In this document: positions 50,546 to 61,757 of the stretch, piece after piece
Numbering within the stretch: position 1 is the stretch's first letter
How the letters are laid out: each line of letters begins with the position of its first letter
Source: Sclerurus mexicanus
Lineage: Eukaryota > Chordata > Aves > Passeriformes > Furnariidae
Direction of reading: 5' to 3'
Length of the DNA: 64,000 nucleotides
NCBI GenBank assembly: GCA_013396755.1
Contig: VWZF01003276.1
Location: forward strand, 2,047,346-2,111,345
Notes under the pieces: generated by a model
What the model was told of the DNA's origin: nothing
Databases searched by the model: none
The model's input: only the letters and a program-made list of their open reading frames with translations
Made by a program: the position numbers and the translations under genes

Positions 50546-53500
50546 TCATAGTCAGCCTCAGTCTATGCATTAAGCACTTCTTGAGATGATAGATCTATCA
50601 TGTCAAAGATAGCGTTCTGAGATAAGATGTTCTTTCTCCAATGCTCACCTTTGAGACATCTGTACTGGTTTGGTTCTTGGGTGGAAAACTTTAAAATTCT
50701 CAGTCATTGAGGTTTTCTAAGAGTTGCCTGAGAGATGAGAGAACTGAGGTTAAAAAACAAAGGCAAAAGCTCAAGGACATAGCTTTGGTGCCTAAAAATG
50801 CTTGTGGATACCATAACTCATCTAGAAATCAGTGGCATACAAAATTCTGTAACTTTCAGATTCAAGCTTCCTTAGCTAATTTAGGAAAGTAAACCTTCCC
50901 CTTCATCTTTTCTATGTCCTTTTTATCAGAATAATCAATCATAGAAAAAAAAATTGTCAGGCTTAGTAATGCCGAGTTTCTAACAAAATGAATAAACATG
51001 CAATTTATGATCTCTTTATTGCAAAGTAGGCTTTAAAGTTTGATCTGAAGCTTAGTCAAAGTAACAGAAAAAAATAAGTGGAAACTGTATGCCCACATTA
51101 TTAAAAGCCTGTTTTCCAGGAGAATTTATGAGCTTCATGGAATTCATAAGTCCTGGACACTCATGCCTTTTCCTTTTAGAACTGATACATATTGTGTATG
51201 ATTTATGAGCAACACTGGTTAAAAATTGGATGCCAATTGAATCTGTTCCTTAAACCAATTTTATGTACATCTATAAAATTGACAGATACAAGATACAGTG
51301 TCAAAACGGAAAGGATAAAACAAGCAAAAGTATTAACAAGATTTAATGCATCACCTCCCAGTTCTTCAACTACTGTTCTAGAGAGGAGAAAAACACTGAG
51401 GATGAGGGTTGGTCTCAGATCTCAAGCTTCAATAGCACTCACTTTCCTGTGACAGTATACAGATTTGGAGAATATAATCAGGAAGGGAAAACACAAAAAC
51501 ACCTGCTTGTAAAGTATCATAATTGAAGACACTGCCAGATCACCTATGACTTAACTATCGCTAAGTTACATAAACTCCAGTGTTATGTGAGTTTTCTCGG
51601 TTAGATCCGTCACTGAAATGTGCAGACTCTGTCACACTCAATGGCTGTGAGCAATGATTAAACAGTAAGAGTCCCTAGGGATAATTTATAAGGTTTTTCC
51701 AGACCTAAAAATATCCTTCTTTACCTCATGCTGCCCAATGTAACAAGGTATCAGTTCTGCATCATTACCTGCGTCCCATGCTGTAGGTACACCTGCCATT
51801 TCCAGGGCCTAAGAAAACTGCTCCACACTGAAAACTTTTGACTGCTTTCTGTGGTACTTAAGCCAGAGAAATTATCCTCCTATGAAAACAGAGTTTTAGC
51901 AATTTCTACATAACAGCTTCTGCTGCTTCATCCCTTTCACATGATGAGAGGAGGCTGGACTAACATGAAGATCTCACAATAAATCTTTAACATTGAGCAA
52001 CATTCTGATTTGTTTTCTATCCTGTTATTCATGACCTTCCTTCTTTTTTATGCCCTCTATTCATACTCATCACACAAAGATATTAATGAGCAGGTAAAAC
52101 AGATGTTGTCACCATTCTGAGTCAACAGAAATTTACAGTGAAACTGGCTTTATCCAAATGGTATTAAAAATAAAATCTCTTTGGGGCTCCATAGCTTTAG
52201 CATAAAACTTGGTGAATTCATTAGATTTCTTGTATTTGCTTTTAATTCTGCAGAGACCTAAGAAATATTCCAAGAAAAATTATGAGCCCAAATATAATCT
52301 TTTTGGCAAATAAATCAAAATATATAGAATAGCTGTGATTATATAAGCATGTCTTCCCCATGAAAAACCTAATTTTATACTTTCTTGACCTCCATGTGTC
52401 CTTGACAAACATGTACCTAACTCTAAGTCATGTCATTGATGGCAACCTAACTACCCTTGAGTTTCAGCTGAGTGAATTTTTGGATCAAGATCTGACTGTA
52501 TTGCATACTTTTGTGGAAATATGGGAACAGAGGGCTCAAGAATAACATCTGAACCCTCAAATACAGTTGTCTGTGTAAACATAGCATTATGTGTAAACAT
52601 AGCATTATGTGTGCTGCATTAGATGAAAAAAGCCTTAGGAGGATCCACATCTTTGTCGCACCACCTCATCACTGCACTTTCAAGAGTCCAGAATACCATT
52701 TAAGCAAGAGCAAACTCAGTCTTAAATGTAGCACACTGCAGTAGCAGGCAGGGATAGAAGGAGAGCAAAAACATTCCTATGTCCACTGCTTCTGGTTTAG
52801 CAGAACAACCACTGAAGAGGTTCCAATGGATTTAGCTAGCTTTGGTACAAGTGCAGTACCTCACAGGAAGGCAAAGAACCCAATTAAAAAAAAACCAAAG
52901 AAACTTGAGATGAAATTCTTCAAAACACCTACTGTTGCTTATATTCAATGGACCTTGGTTTTGTTAGTCAATTAAAATAAAATTAATCAGACTAAAGGTA
53001 GATGCCTACTTGTATGACACCATTTGATGATCAATAGAAAATAAAAAGGGCATATTAATTTCTTCCTGAAGTAGATGTCTTAAATGGGTTGGAGTTTTAC
53101 ACCTTAAAAGTATTTAGCTCTCTGAATTTATTAGAAAATAGGCCCAAGATAACTAGGAGAGCTCCAAGGTAAGTGCTCACAATGCATGTAATCATTGAAG
53201 TAGATGAATCTCATTCTTGTAAGAAATATTTTATTGATTTGAATTGGAATTGTTGGCTTTTTTCTTCCAAAAAATTTCTTTCTTTTTTCCTTCCACTCTG
53301 AGTGACAGGCACACAGATACATTTTCTGAACACATATATATTTTTGTCTTATTCATTCCAATAAAGTTGATATAAAAGACTTTTAACTGAAATCAAAGAA
53401 AAATAACTGCAAACAGTATTTATGATCTGTGATTTGAGCTTAGATTCAACTGTTAGAAATACAGAAATTGATTTTTTGAGTGGAGTGATATTATTCATTA

Positions 53501-53799
53501 TCAAATATATATTATTAATGCGTGATTATTTTGAAAGGAAAATATCTTGTAATTCCAGAGTATTTTCTTTAGAATCATTGTCAGAAAAATTCTTAAAGCT
53601 GTTATTTGAATTTTCCCACAGTTATCACTAAAAGCTCTATTCAGCACCAAATACCCACACAAGTCTGAACAGCCTGCACTTAAATGTTCATTCACACAAT
53701 CCATCCACTGGTGTTTTGAACTGGGTTGCTACTTATATTAACCTATAAGGCAAAATTCTCCCTCAATAAAGCTGCTAGTGGTTTATCTCACAGGCTTAT
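50546..53799. other. AT-rich non-coding stretch, no gene recognised
   Basis: Nothing coding was recognised between two CR1 copies. It includes a perfect 16-bp palindrome at 50,586-50,601 and an 18-bp tandem duplication at 52,573-52,613. Confidence 0.65.
52573..52613. repeat. 18-bp tandem duplication
   Basis: The unit gtgtaaacatagcattat occurs twice without a mismatch, then begins again with gtgtg. Exact identity suggests a recent duplication. Confidence 0.85.
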
Positions 53800-54811
53800 G
53801 TGAATGGGATGACATCAGACTGTATCACTAGTGGGGTTCCACAAGGTTCCATCTTGGGCCCTGTGCTCTCCAACATCTTCATAAATTAATTGGATGCAGG
53901 ACTGGAAGGGATAATAAGCAAGATTGTTGATGACACAAAACTGGGAGGAACTGTTGACTCCCTGGAAGGCAGGGAGGCCCTGCAGAGGGACCTCAACAAA
54001 GTAGAGGACTGGACAATCACCAACCATGTGAAGTTCAACAAGGGAGAGTGACAGATTCTGCACCTGGGATGGGGCAATCCTGGATGTTTGTACAGACTGG
54101 GGAATGAGATCCTGGAAAGCAGTGCCATGGAAAGAGAGCTGGGCGTCCTGGTCGATGGCAAGTTGAATATGAGTCAGCAGTACCCGGGCAGCCAGGAGGG
54201 ACAACTGTGTCCTGGGGGGCATCAGGCAAATCATCACCAGCCGGTCGAGGGAGGGGATTGTCCCACTCTGCTCTGCACTGGGGCAGCTTCATCTTGGATA
54301 TTGTGTACAGTTTGAGGACCACAATATAAGAAAGATAGAAAGCTGTCAGACAGCATCCAAAGGGGGGCAGTAAAGGTGGTGAAGGGCCTTCAGGGGAAGC
54401 CATGTGAGGAGTGGCTGAGGTCACTTGGTGTGTTCAGCCTGGAGGAGACTGAGGGGAGACCTCATTGCAGTTACAACTTCGTTGTGAGGGGAAGAGGAGG
54501 GGCAGGCACTGATCTCTTCTCTGTCGTGACCAGTGACAGGACCTGAGGGAATGGTCTGAAGTTGTGTCAGTGGAGGTTGTGGTTGGACATTGGAAAAAGG
54601 TTCTTCATGCAGAGGGTGGTTGGGGCACTGGAACAGGCTTCCCAGGGAAGTGTTCACAGCCCCAAGCCTGACAGAATTCAAGAAGTGTTTGGATGACACT
54701 CGCAGGCACATGGTGTGACTCTTGGGGATGGTTGTGTGCAGGGCCAGGAGTCGGAATCAATGGTCCTGTGGGTCCCTTCCAAATCAACTTATTCCATGAT
54801 TCTGTGATTCT
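53800..54811 (+). mobile_element. CR1 LINE, 3' portion with reverse-transcriptase remnant
   Basis: About 1 kb of a CR1 non-LTR retrotransposon, 5'-truncated. From 53,830 one frame reads SGVPQGSILGP, the conserved reverse-transcriptase block, then VDDTKLGG, corresponding to the catalytic DD region, and later ELGVLVDGKLNMSQQ, a hallmark of the CR1 ORF2 C-terminal part. That frame is broken by TAA at 53,887-53,889 and TGA at 54,049-54,051, and the frame is lost after about 54,180. The 3' untranslated part ends in attccatgattctgtgattct (54,791-54,811), the CR1 terminal short repeat. The copy is dead. No target-site duplication was evident, as is usual for CR1. Minus-strand ORFs of up to 140 codons across it are antisense repeat. 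Confidence 0.95.
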
Positions 54812-55090
54812 TGATCTGCACAAGTACAAAATGTATACACTGGTTTGGGTAAAAATCTTTCTCATCCCCATACAAGCAGAAATCAGTATTACCGTGGTGG
54901 GATCTGGAGAGCAAAAGAGGTGATTCATCACAGGCCCCCGAAGTTTTATGGACTCCTTCTTGCATATCCATCACTATATCCTATGTTGTGAGTTGCACTG
55001 ATTAATATAACTTAAGGATCAGGGTCTAGTGAAACATTTTTGGATGGAAGCTATAACAGGGAAAAGATGATACAGCCATTGAGCTGGGCA

Positions 55091-55295
55091 TTTCTTTTTT
55101 TCTTTTCTTTTCTTTTCTTTTCTTTTCTTTTCTTTTCTTTTCTTTTCTTTTCTTTTCTTTTCTTTTCTTTTCTTTTCTTTTCTTTTCTTTTCTTTTCTTT
55201 TCTTTTCTTTTCTTTTCTTTTCTTTTCTTTTCTTTTCTTTTTTTTTCTTTTCTTTTCTTTTCTTTTCTTTTCTTTTCTTTTCTTTTCTTTTCTTT
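55091..55295. repeat. (TTTTC)n microsatellite, about 39 copies
   Basis: Pure tcttt pentamers run from 55,101 to 55,240 (28 copies). One C-to-T interruption follows near 55,242, then further pure copies to 55,295. The plus strand is entirely pyrimidine, so the tract is a polypurine-polypyrimidine sequence able to form triplex DNA and prone to slippage. The recorded length is probably a minimum, because an ambiguous base follows immediately. The Phe/Leu/Ser-repeat ORF across it is not a gene. Confidence 0.97.
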
Positions 55296-55296
55296 N
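55296..55296. other. Ambiguous base (N) at the end of the microsatellite
   Basis: This is the only non-ACGT symbol in the window. It sits at the junction of the TTTTC tract and unique sequence, where assemblers commonly collapse or join contigs with an arbitrary N. True repeat length is therefore uncertain. Confidence 0.95.
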
Positions 55297-58200
55297 ATTA
55301 CTTACTCTTCAGATGGCTGAAGACTAGTTCCAATGAAAGCCACAAAGCAGGTGCTGCTCTGCTCAAAATCCTGCAATTCAGTAATTTCAGGACTACTTAC
55401 TAATCTAAAGCTGTGATCCTTAGGGAATTAAATGATGAAAGTAATAAAATCAAATAGATCAAAGCTGTGTACAGATAATGGAAACAAATGATTACCTAAA
55501 AAGTCCAGTTTACAATATAGAGCAAGGCCTAGGCCAAGCCAAAAGTCCTTGGATTCCTAAATCCCTGAGCTGACCTGTCTTTCATTTTATCATTAGATGT
55601 ATGAAAAAATCCCCACTAGCATCTTACATCTGGGTGGGTGCATAGTTTTAATCTAAATCCTATTGAAAATGTAGTTTAATATAACCACCAAATTGCATAC
55701 AAAACCTCTGTTGAGTTTCTGAAAAGAATGAAATGAAATCAAATATATTTCACTTGTTTCTGGTATTACTTATTATTTTTAATATTAGCAAGTGGCTTGA
55801 TGTTGTGGAATGAATGCAAAAGGATTCATATTCTGCTTGTTAGTGGTAAATAATTATTATGTTGGAAGCTATTAAAGTCCTTACACTGTTTGGTTAGCAT
55901 TTGCTTCCTAAGCAAGCAGGACTTGGATCCTCCTAAACCCTAGCCATTTTGTTTTGCAGATCAAAGTGGGTGATTACAGTGCACCTTCTGGCTCTAAAAT
56001 ATGTTACTTAAAATATGTTTGTATTACAACACCATTAAGACAAAATCCACTGTGCCAAGCCGAGTAAAAGACATGTGCTTAGACACAGTCTTTCCTCCCT
56101 GAAGACTCACCATCTGAATAAATACAATCATTTTGTATTGTAGAAATCAGCAGAGAATTCCTCTGAGGCTAAGCACAAAATAGTCTAAAATACAGTTATT
56201 GTGAATTGTTACATAAAACAGCACAGGATTAGCATGAAGTGTTGACATGATTCAGGTAGGTTTTGTAAGGCTTCTTTTTGTGTCTGCTTGTACACCACTA
56301 ACATTTTCCAACTCATTAAAAATACCCTTGGTACAGCCTATTAGTGTTGTAGAATGAAATGTGCATTTGTCTTGAGCATTATTCTGGTTTTCTACTAGCT
56401 ATGTGAAAGGGATATACACACAAATAGATTTTCCCCTGTATCTCCTAATTTGGAAACTGAACTGATAAAGTCCTTGTCAATCAATGTGGTGGATTTGTAC
56501 CAGTAAAGTGTTAGAAAGGGTTTTGAAATGGGTAAACAACCAGAATATGTACCTTTAAAGATGATGGTGTCCATCAACCTCTACAGTAAGGCATTTTTCC
56601 CAATGTATTAGACTAATTTATTGACCTTTCACACTGTGTATTCAATGCTCCTGCCAACTAATGGCAGCCAAAATTTTCAATTAGAAATACAGACCATCTG
56701 ATGAAAAGGCTGTTTCTTTTCACTTACATTCCTTCCTCATTTATTTTTGTATTTATTCAAGGACTCTGGAGAATTGCAAATACTACATGATGCCCAGTTA
56801 ATCTACAGCCCTCATTTTTATTGGGTTACTGTGAATTCATTTTTAAATAAGCGTTGCTATGTCACAAAAAGACACGTGTGTGCATCTTGTATGCAGGGCT
56901 AATTTTGTACAAAAGTAAGTGCTAGAATGAGGTGCTAGAATGATGATAGCATATTTGTAAGTTACATAGCAGCAGAACTGACAGGCAAACAGATTCTGGC
57001 ATGTCATTTCAGACTATTTTGTTACAAAATTAGCTTTGTGAAAATGCTTTTAGCACTTTGGATTTTTTTGTTTTGGTTTTCCTCCTTTTTTTTTTTTTTC
57101 CCTAAAGTCTTCTAAATTGCAATTAATTATGTCAGAATTTCAAGTTCTGATGAATCCAAATCACTCTTCTCTAGTTTTCTATTTACAAATGTTTCCTAAG
57201 TGAAGAGCCTGGGAGGCCAGGAGAGGTCAAATTCACAATACAAGATCTTTGATGTTTTCATTTGTTAAACATTTGTACCTAATTTCTCCTTTGATTTTGC
57301 CTGGCTTCAGTCTCCAGCCACTTTTTTTGCTTTTCTCTCTTGAAAATAACATTACTTTCTGTCTATGCAATACATGATGACTAGTTCTTAGGCAACTATG
57401 AAGTTTTGGTCCAGTTTTTAATTAATTTTTTATCTATTGAAAAGTCCAACCCAGAATCACAAGGTATTGGGTAAAATACTTTTTGTCTGACAAAAGCAGG
57501 CAGGGACTTCACAGATGCATTAGCCTGAGCCTGGATGAGCACAAAAGGCGGCAAAAAGCCAGTCACCTCAGCTGTTTTATGAAGCTCTCTGGGCTCACTG
57601 AGGAGGTATATCCACACACTTATTCTCTTTTTAAATTTCTGAAAGCATGTAGGGAATTATTTTGAAAAGTTGCTAAAGAAGACATAGAAGCCAGCATAAT
57701 TAAGTTCTGCTTCAGAGCAAGGAGCAGAACCCAGTGTGATGTCTCTGTCCTCTTGCAGCCAACAGGGAATCTCACCCTGGCTTCAAGAGGGCTCTGATGC
57801 TTCCCTTGGCGACCTATTTCTGTTACAATTGCACTTTTACTAGACCATTCTACTTCCTCCAAAAGTTCATCAGATTCCCTTGATTTTTACCAACAAATGT
57901 TTGATTTTAATCAGGTCTCGGCAAAGGATTCAGGGTTGGTTGGTTTGTTTGCCCTGTATCATTTTATTCAACACTTGCCAAGCACAAAAATAAAAATTAA
58001 GTAGCTGATATATAGCCCTTATTCTTCTGAACCATCAATTACCATAATATTAGCAGAGTTATCTGAAACTGCATTTCAGGGGCAGCCCGGTTCCAGCAGC
58101 AAAGCTGGCTTGTGAAGCTTCATTCATCTCCCATCCATCCCGCTGCTGATTCCTCTCCCTCACTCCCTCAGTGTTATGGAAGGAGTAATTTATGGGTCCA

Positions 58201-59129
58201 TACTGCATATCACAGAAATGGTTAAAAGAAGAACCCTCTCCAAAATAACCCTTCATTTCAATGACCCCACAGTGCCGCAGGTACTTCTGAGCCTGTGGAA
58301 AAACCAACCATGTAGTGGTGATGGCAACAAGTAGCAGAGGGAAGCAAACCAGTCAATAATTTCTTCAACTGGCCCTTCTCCTCCCTCACCTCTGTGCCAT
58401 GGACCCACCCTTGCATGAGAGTTGAACTGTGTCTGCTGAAAGGAAATGGTATTCACACATAAAAAAATGAACAGCCAGTCCAGGAGATTACCAATGAGAT
58501 AGCAGAGTAAGAAAAAGGAATTTTATGACAGTTTCATATAAGGAAGTATTGCATAGGAAGAAGATCTGACCTCTTCAGGACATATTATCAGTATTTCATG
58601 GGCTTGTGAAAAAAGGAGACATTTAGCAACACAGCATTAATTTTCCATCTGAGAATGTATATCAATGTCAGGCAGCAGAAATAATAGCGTGGACTCTGAA
58701 TATGTGGAGTTTTTAAAGGAATTCAGAAACTACCTGTGCAAAACTTAAATAAAATTGAGACAGGAAGTGTAGTGCCTAAAGTTACTGAGTGGAGTTTTAT
58801 TAAGTAAAAATTCTTCAATAATGATTTAAAAAAAATCATTTCAATAGCTTTCTGACAAGGAATGTACACACAATGTGCTAAGATATAAGTATCTCTAAGT
58901 TTAATCGAATTAAATGTGACTGGGACTTCAGCATTTCCCTCTAAGAAGGAAAGATTGATCAATATGATCTCAGGTTCAACAAAATACTGAAGAGAGGTGA
59001 TTAAAAATGAGGAAACGTCTTTCCATTGGAAAACATAATTTCATTGAAATTGAAACATTTTCAGTGAATGAATCAGCTCTAATGAAATCCTCTGGAGTAA
59101 ATCTTTCTGAGGAACAGTTCTGATGACAT
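55297..59129. other. AT-rich non-coding stretch, no gene recognised
   Basis: No exon, RNA gene or named repeat was recognised. It contains a T-rich tract at 57,062-57,103. Short opposed ORFs at 57,400-58,460 resemble nothing I know. Confidence 0.65.
57062..57103. repeat. T-rich low-complexity tract
   Basis: T runs of up to 15 with a few G and C interruptions. Simple sequence. Confidence 0.7.
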
Positions 59130-59182
59130 AAAAAAACCAAACCAAACCAACCAAAAAAAAAAAAAAACCAAACCCAAAAAAG
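59130..59182. repeat. A-rich tract with CCAAA units
   Basis: Repeats of ccaaa within poly-A form a purine-biased low-complexity block. No retrotransposon body lies upstream to make it a poly-A tail. Confidence 0.75.
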
Positions 59183-61392
59183 TCCCCACACAACTGTATT
59201 TTTACTTCTGATTCCCTTGTTAAGACTTCTCAGTTATATTTAATATATCACCTTCTATTCAATATGCCACAATATATCATGGACTACATAATTAAGACTG
59301 CCTTTTCCTGGAAAACAAATGCTTCAGTAATCCTTTGTCAGTATTTATTTTTAAACTTCATATTCTCCTGGAAGTTTCTGTTGAGAAATAAGGGATATAC
59401 TGAAACATCACAATTTCCTAGAGAATTTTATTTCATGACTCCCGCCACCTTTGGTTCCATTCTCAATCTTTCCTTAGTACTCTGAGCGACATGTTCTCCA
59501 GGATGAAGTTTACAGTAAGTGACTCTTTGAAGGAGATACCTAACTACATTTAAGGGCTTTTCCATCATTAATAAAGGGGAGCGGGGTGCAGGGTGAGTGG
59601 AACAGAATGAGACCTCAACCTACTGAGATCTTTATTTGTCTGGAACATAATTAAGCAAACACATTACTCATGGCAGTGGATGGATTTACAGCCTCACAGC
59701 CTAAATGTATTATGCCTGAAATGATGCTTGGTCATAGAAAATTCACCCCTGTACCCTTACAGTGTGGTCTGGAATAACACCCTCAGGGCTAAAGGAGCTG
59801 GTCAGTTTTATCCCACCAAAAATAGCCCTCTCTGACAAAGGTAGAAAATAAATTAGTGGAGTGAATCTGTGATGGCAGCCATGGGCCACCAAAAATCACT
59901 TGAAAGCAGTAGTTGGTTTCAGATAAATTACTAAAACCTCACAGGCATTCAGCTGCAGGGCTTCATAGTTGCTGTCAGGGAGGTGACTTCAAGACCTGCA
60001 AAGTGTGGTTTTACAGGACAGTGCTCTGCCAAAGAGGAGTGGCAGTCTTATCAGTTTGGGAATTTTTCCTCCTGTCTACATGTTTTTTCATAGTTTTTGC
60101 TTAATCTGTATTTCTTAAAAGCCTATTTCACAAATACACTGCATCTGTAGTGATGAGTGAAAATGCTTCATTTGTTCCTGAGACTGGATTGTGGGATCCC
60201 ATCTAACATAAATAGTAATGAAAAACAAATACTCCCTTTATTCCTGAGGGCAAATTTAATCATGGAAGTGTATCACTTTTCAGTGCATTAACACCTGCAG
60301 TATAGTAAAGAGAAGTCTGACAGTATCCAGTATTGCCTTCTAATCAGTCACACAGAGGTGTTTCCATTAAAAGGGGATAATAGCCACATTTACCACAATC
60401 AAAGAATATGATTAGAACTGAGCAAAGTATGTGTGTATATATTCATGGACATGAATTTATGTACAAATATACTTGTGGGTTTATATATGAATGAAGTATA
60501 TATGTAGATTCATATTATGTATATAATTATATGCTCGCTCTCTTGTGCTATTACGTGTATTTATAATGAGAACACACAGCATCTTCTTATACATGTGTTC
60601 CAGTGTTGATTTTTTTCACAATTACTTGTTGTGTAATCAGTTCATACAAAGATCTTCAAAATCTTGAACTGCTCCCTGTCACAACCAAAATCAACTTTGA
60701 CTGTGATACTACAGCTTTTACTTCTGAAATCCAAGCAGAAGTCCTGTAAGCTTCCATGTTGGTGGGTTTTTCATGCTAAAAGGAGTCTTGTGGTTATTAA
60801 AGAAATTCTTTGACACAGAAACAGGAACCATAAGAAAATCTAGATGAGGGAGGGAGAGGAAGTCAACAGGGAAAGCAGGAGTTAACAGGGGCTTGTAAAA
60901 CACTTGCCTTTAAAAAGATAACTTTGACCACAACTGATAATATAGAAAAGGAGAAAGTAGTTTTTGGAATAAGTGCTGTGACTAAAGCTGCAGATCCACA
61001 AAGGAGATAAATTTTTAACCACAGAAGAGTTTGATTTGAGTAAGGAAACCATCAAGGATGGATATATGTATGGATTAAAAGTGTTTAAAAAAGCTTTTAG
61101 GAACATAGCTGAATTCACAAAAAAATCCCAAGTGGGATAAGTATCTCATTTGTACTGATTTCCTCAGTGGAAACAGTGGGCCATTCTTGATGCCTTAGCA
61201 TTATGCCCTTTTGAGCATGGTCTGATTCTCTTTAATGTCAGTGGAAGAGTAGAGGGAAATAACCAGTGTGGACAAACAGCAGCACTGATATGGAGGTCCA
61301 AAGTAGGAGAAAGTAACTGAAGGAAAAAAAAGGGTAGCAATCATCCAAGCTCCAGAGGAAAATTAACTCTCACTTTGAAGCATGTCGATGTG
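59183..61392. other. AT-rich non-coding stretch, no gene recognised
   Basis: Nothing coding was recognised. It includes a TA/TG-rich degenerate tract at 60,428-60,534 (gtgtgtatatattc, ttatatatga, atgtatataatta). Confidence 0.65.
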
Positions 61393-61757
61393 GAATCACA
61401 AAATCACACAATGACTGAGGTTGGCAAGCACCTCCAGAGATCATTTAGTCCACCTCCTTGCACAAAGCAGGATCATCTTGAGCAGGTTGTCCAGGACTGT
61501 GGACTGAGTTTTGAGCATCTTCACAGATACAGACACAACAACATCCCTGGACAACCTGGTCCAGTGTTTGTTCACCCTCACACTCTTGAGAGGCAATGAG
61601 AGGTCATTGTACACCACTGAGAAGAACTTGACTCTGTCTTCTTTGCTCTTCTCCATCAGATATTTATGCACACTGGCAAGATCCTCCAGACTGAACAGTC
61701 TCATCTCTCTCAGCCTCCTGACATATGTCAGGTAGTTCCGTCCCTTATGTATCTTTT
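61393..61757 (-). mobile_element. CR1 LINE 3'-end fragment, internally deleted
   Basis: The plus strand begins with the reverse-complement CR1 terminus (aatcacaaaatcacacaatg, then gaggttggcaagcacctcc) and continues through ccaggactgt, gagttttgagcatctt, caacctggtccagtg, the caccactgagaagaacttga block, atatttatgcacac and ctgaacagtctc to catatgtcaggtagttc. On the minus strand one frame (beginning MRLFSLEDLASVHKYL) stays open for 87 codons and matches the end of the CR1 ORF2 product. The usual block between the caccctcac and caccactgag landmarks is shortened, showing an internal deletion. This is a 5'-truncated dead copy. Confidence 0.93.

Noticed and set aside
53815..54424. Minus-strand ORFs of 129-140 codons
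   Set aside because: They are antisense to the plus-strand CR1 element, whose sense frame carries the recognisable reverse-transcriptase motifs.
55040..55327. ORF of repeated Ser-Phe-Leu-Phe-Phe
   Set aside because: It is simply the TTTTC microsatellite translated, and it includes an X from the ambiguous base.
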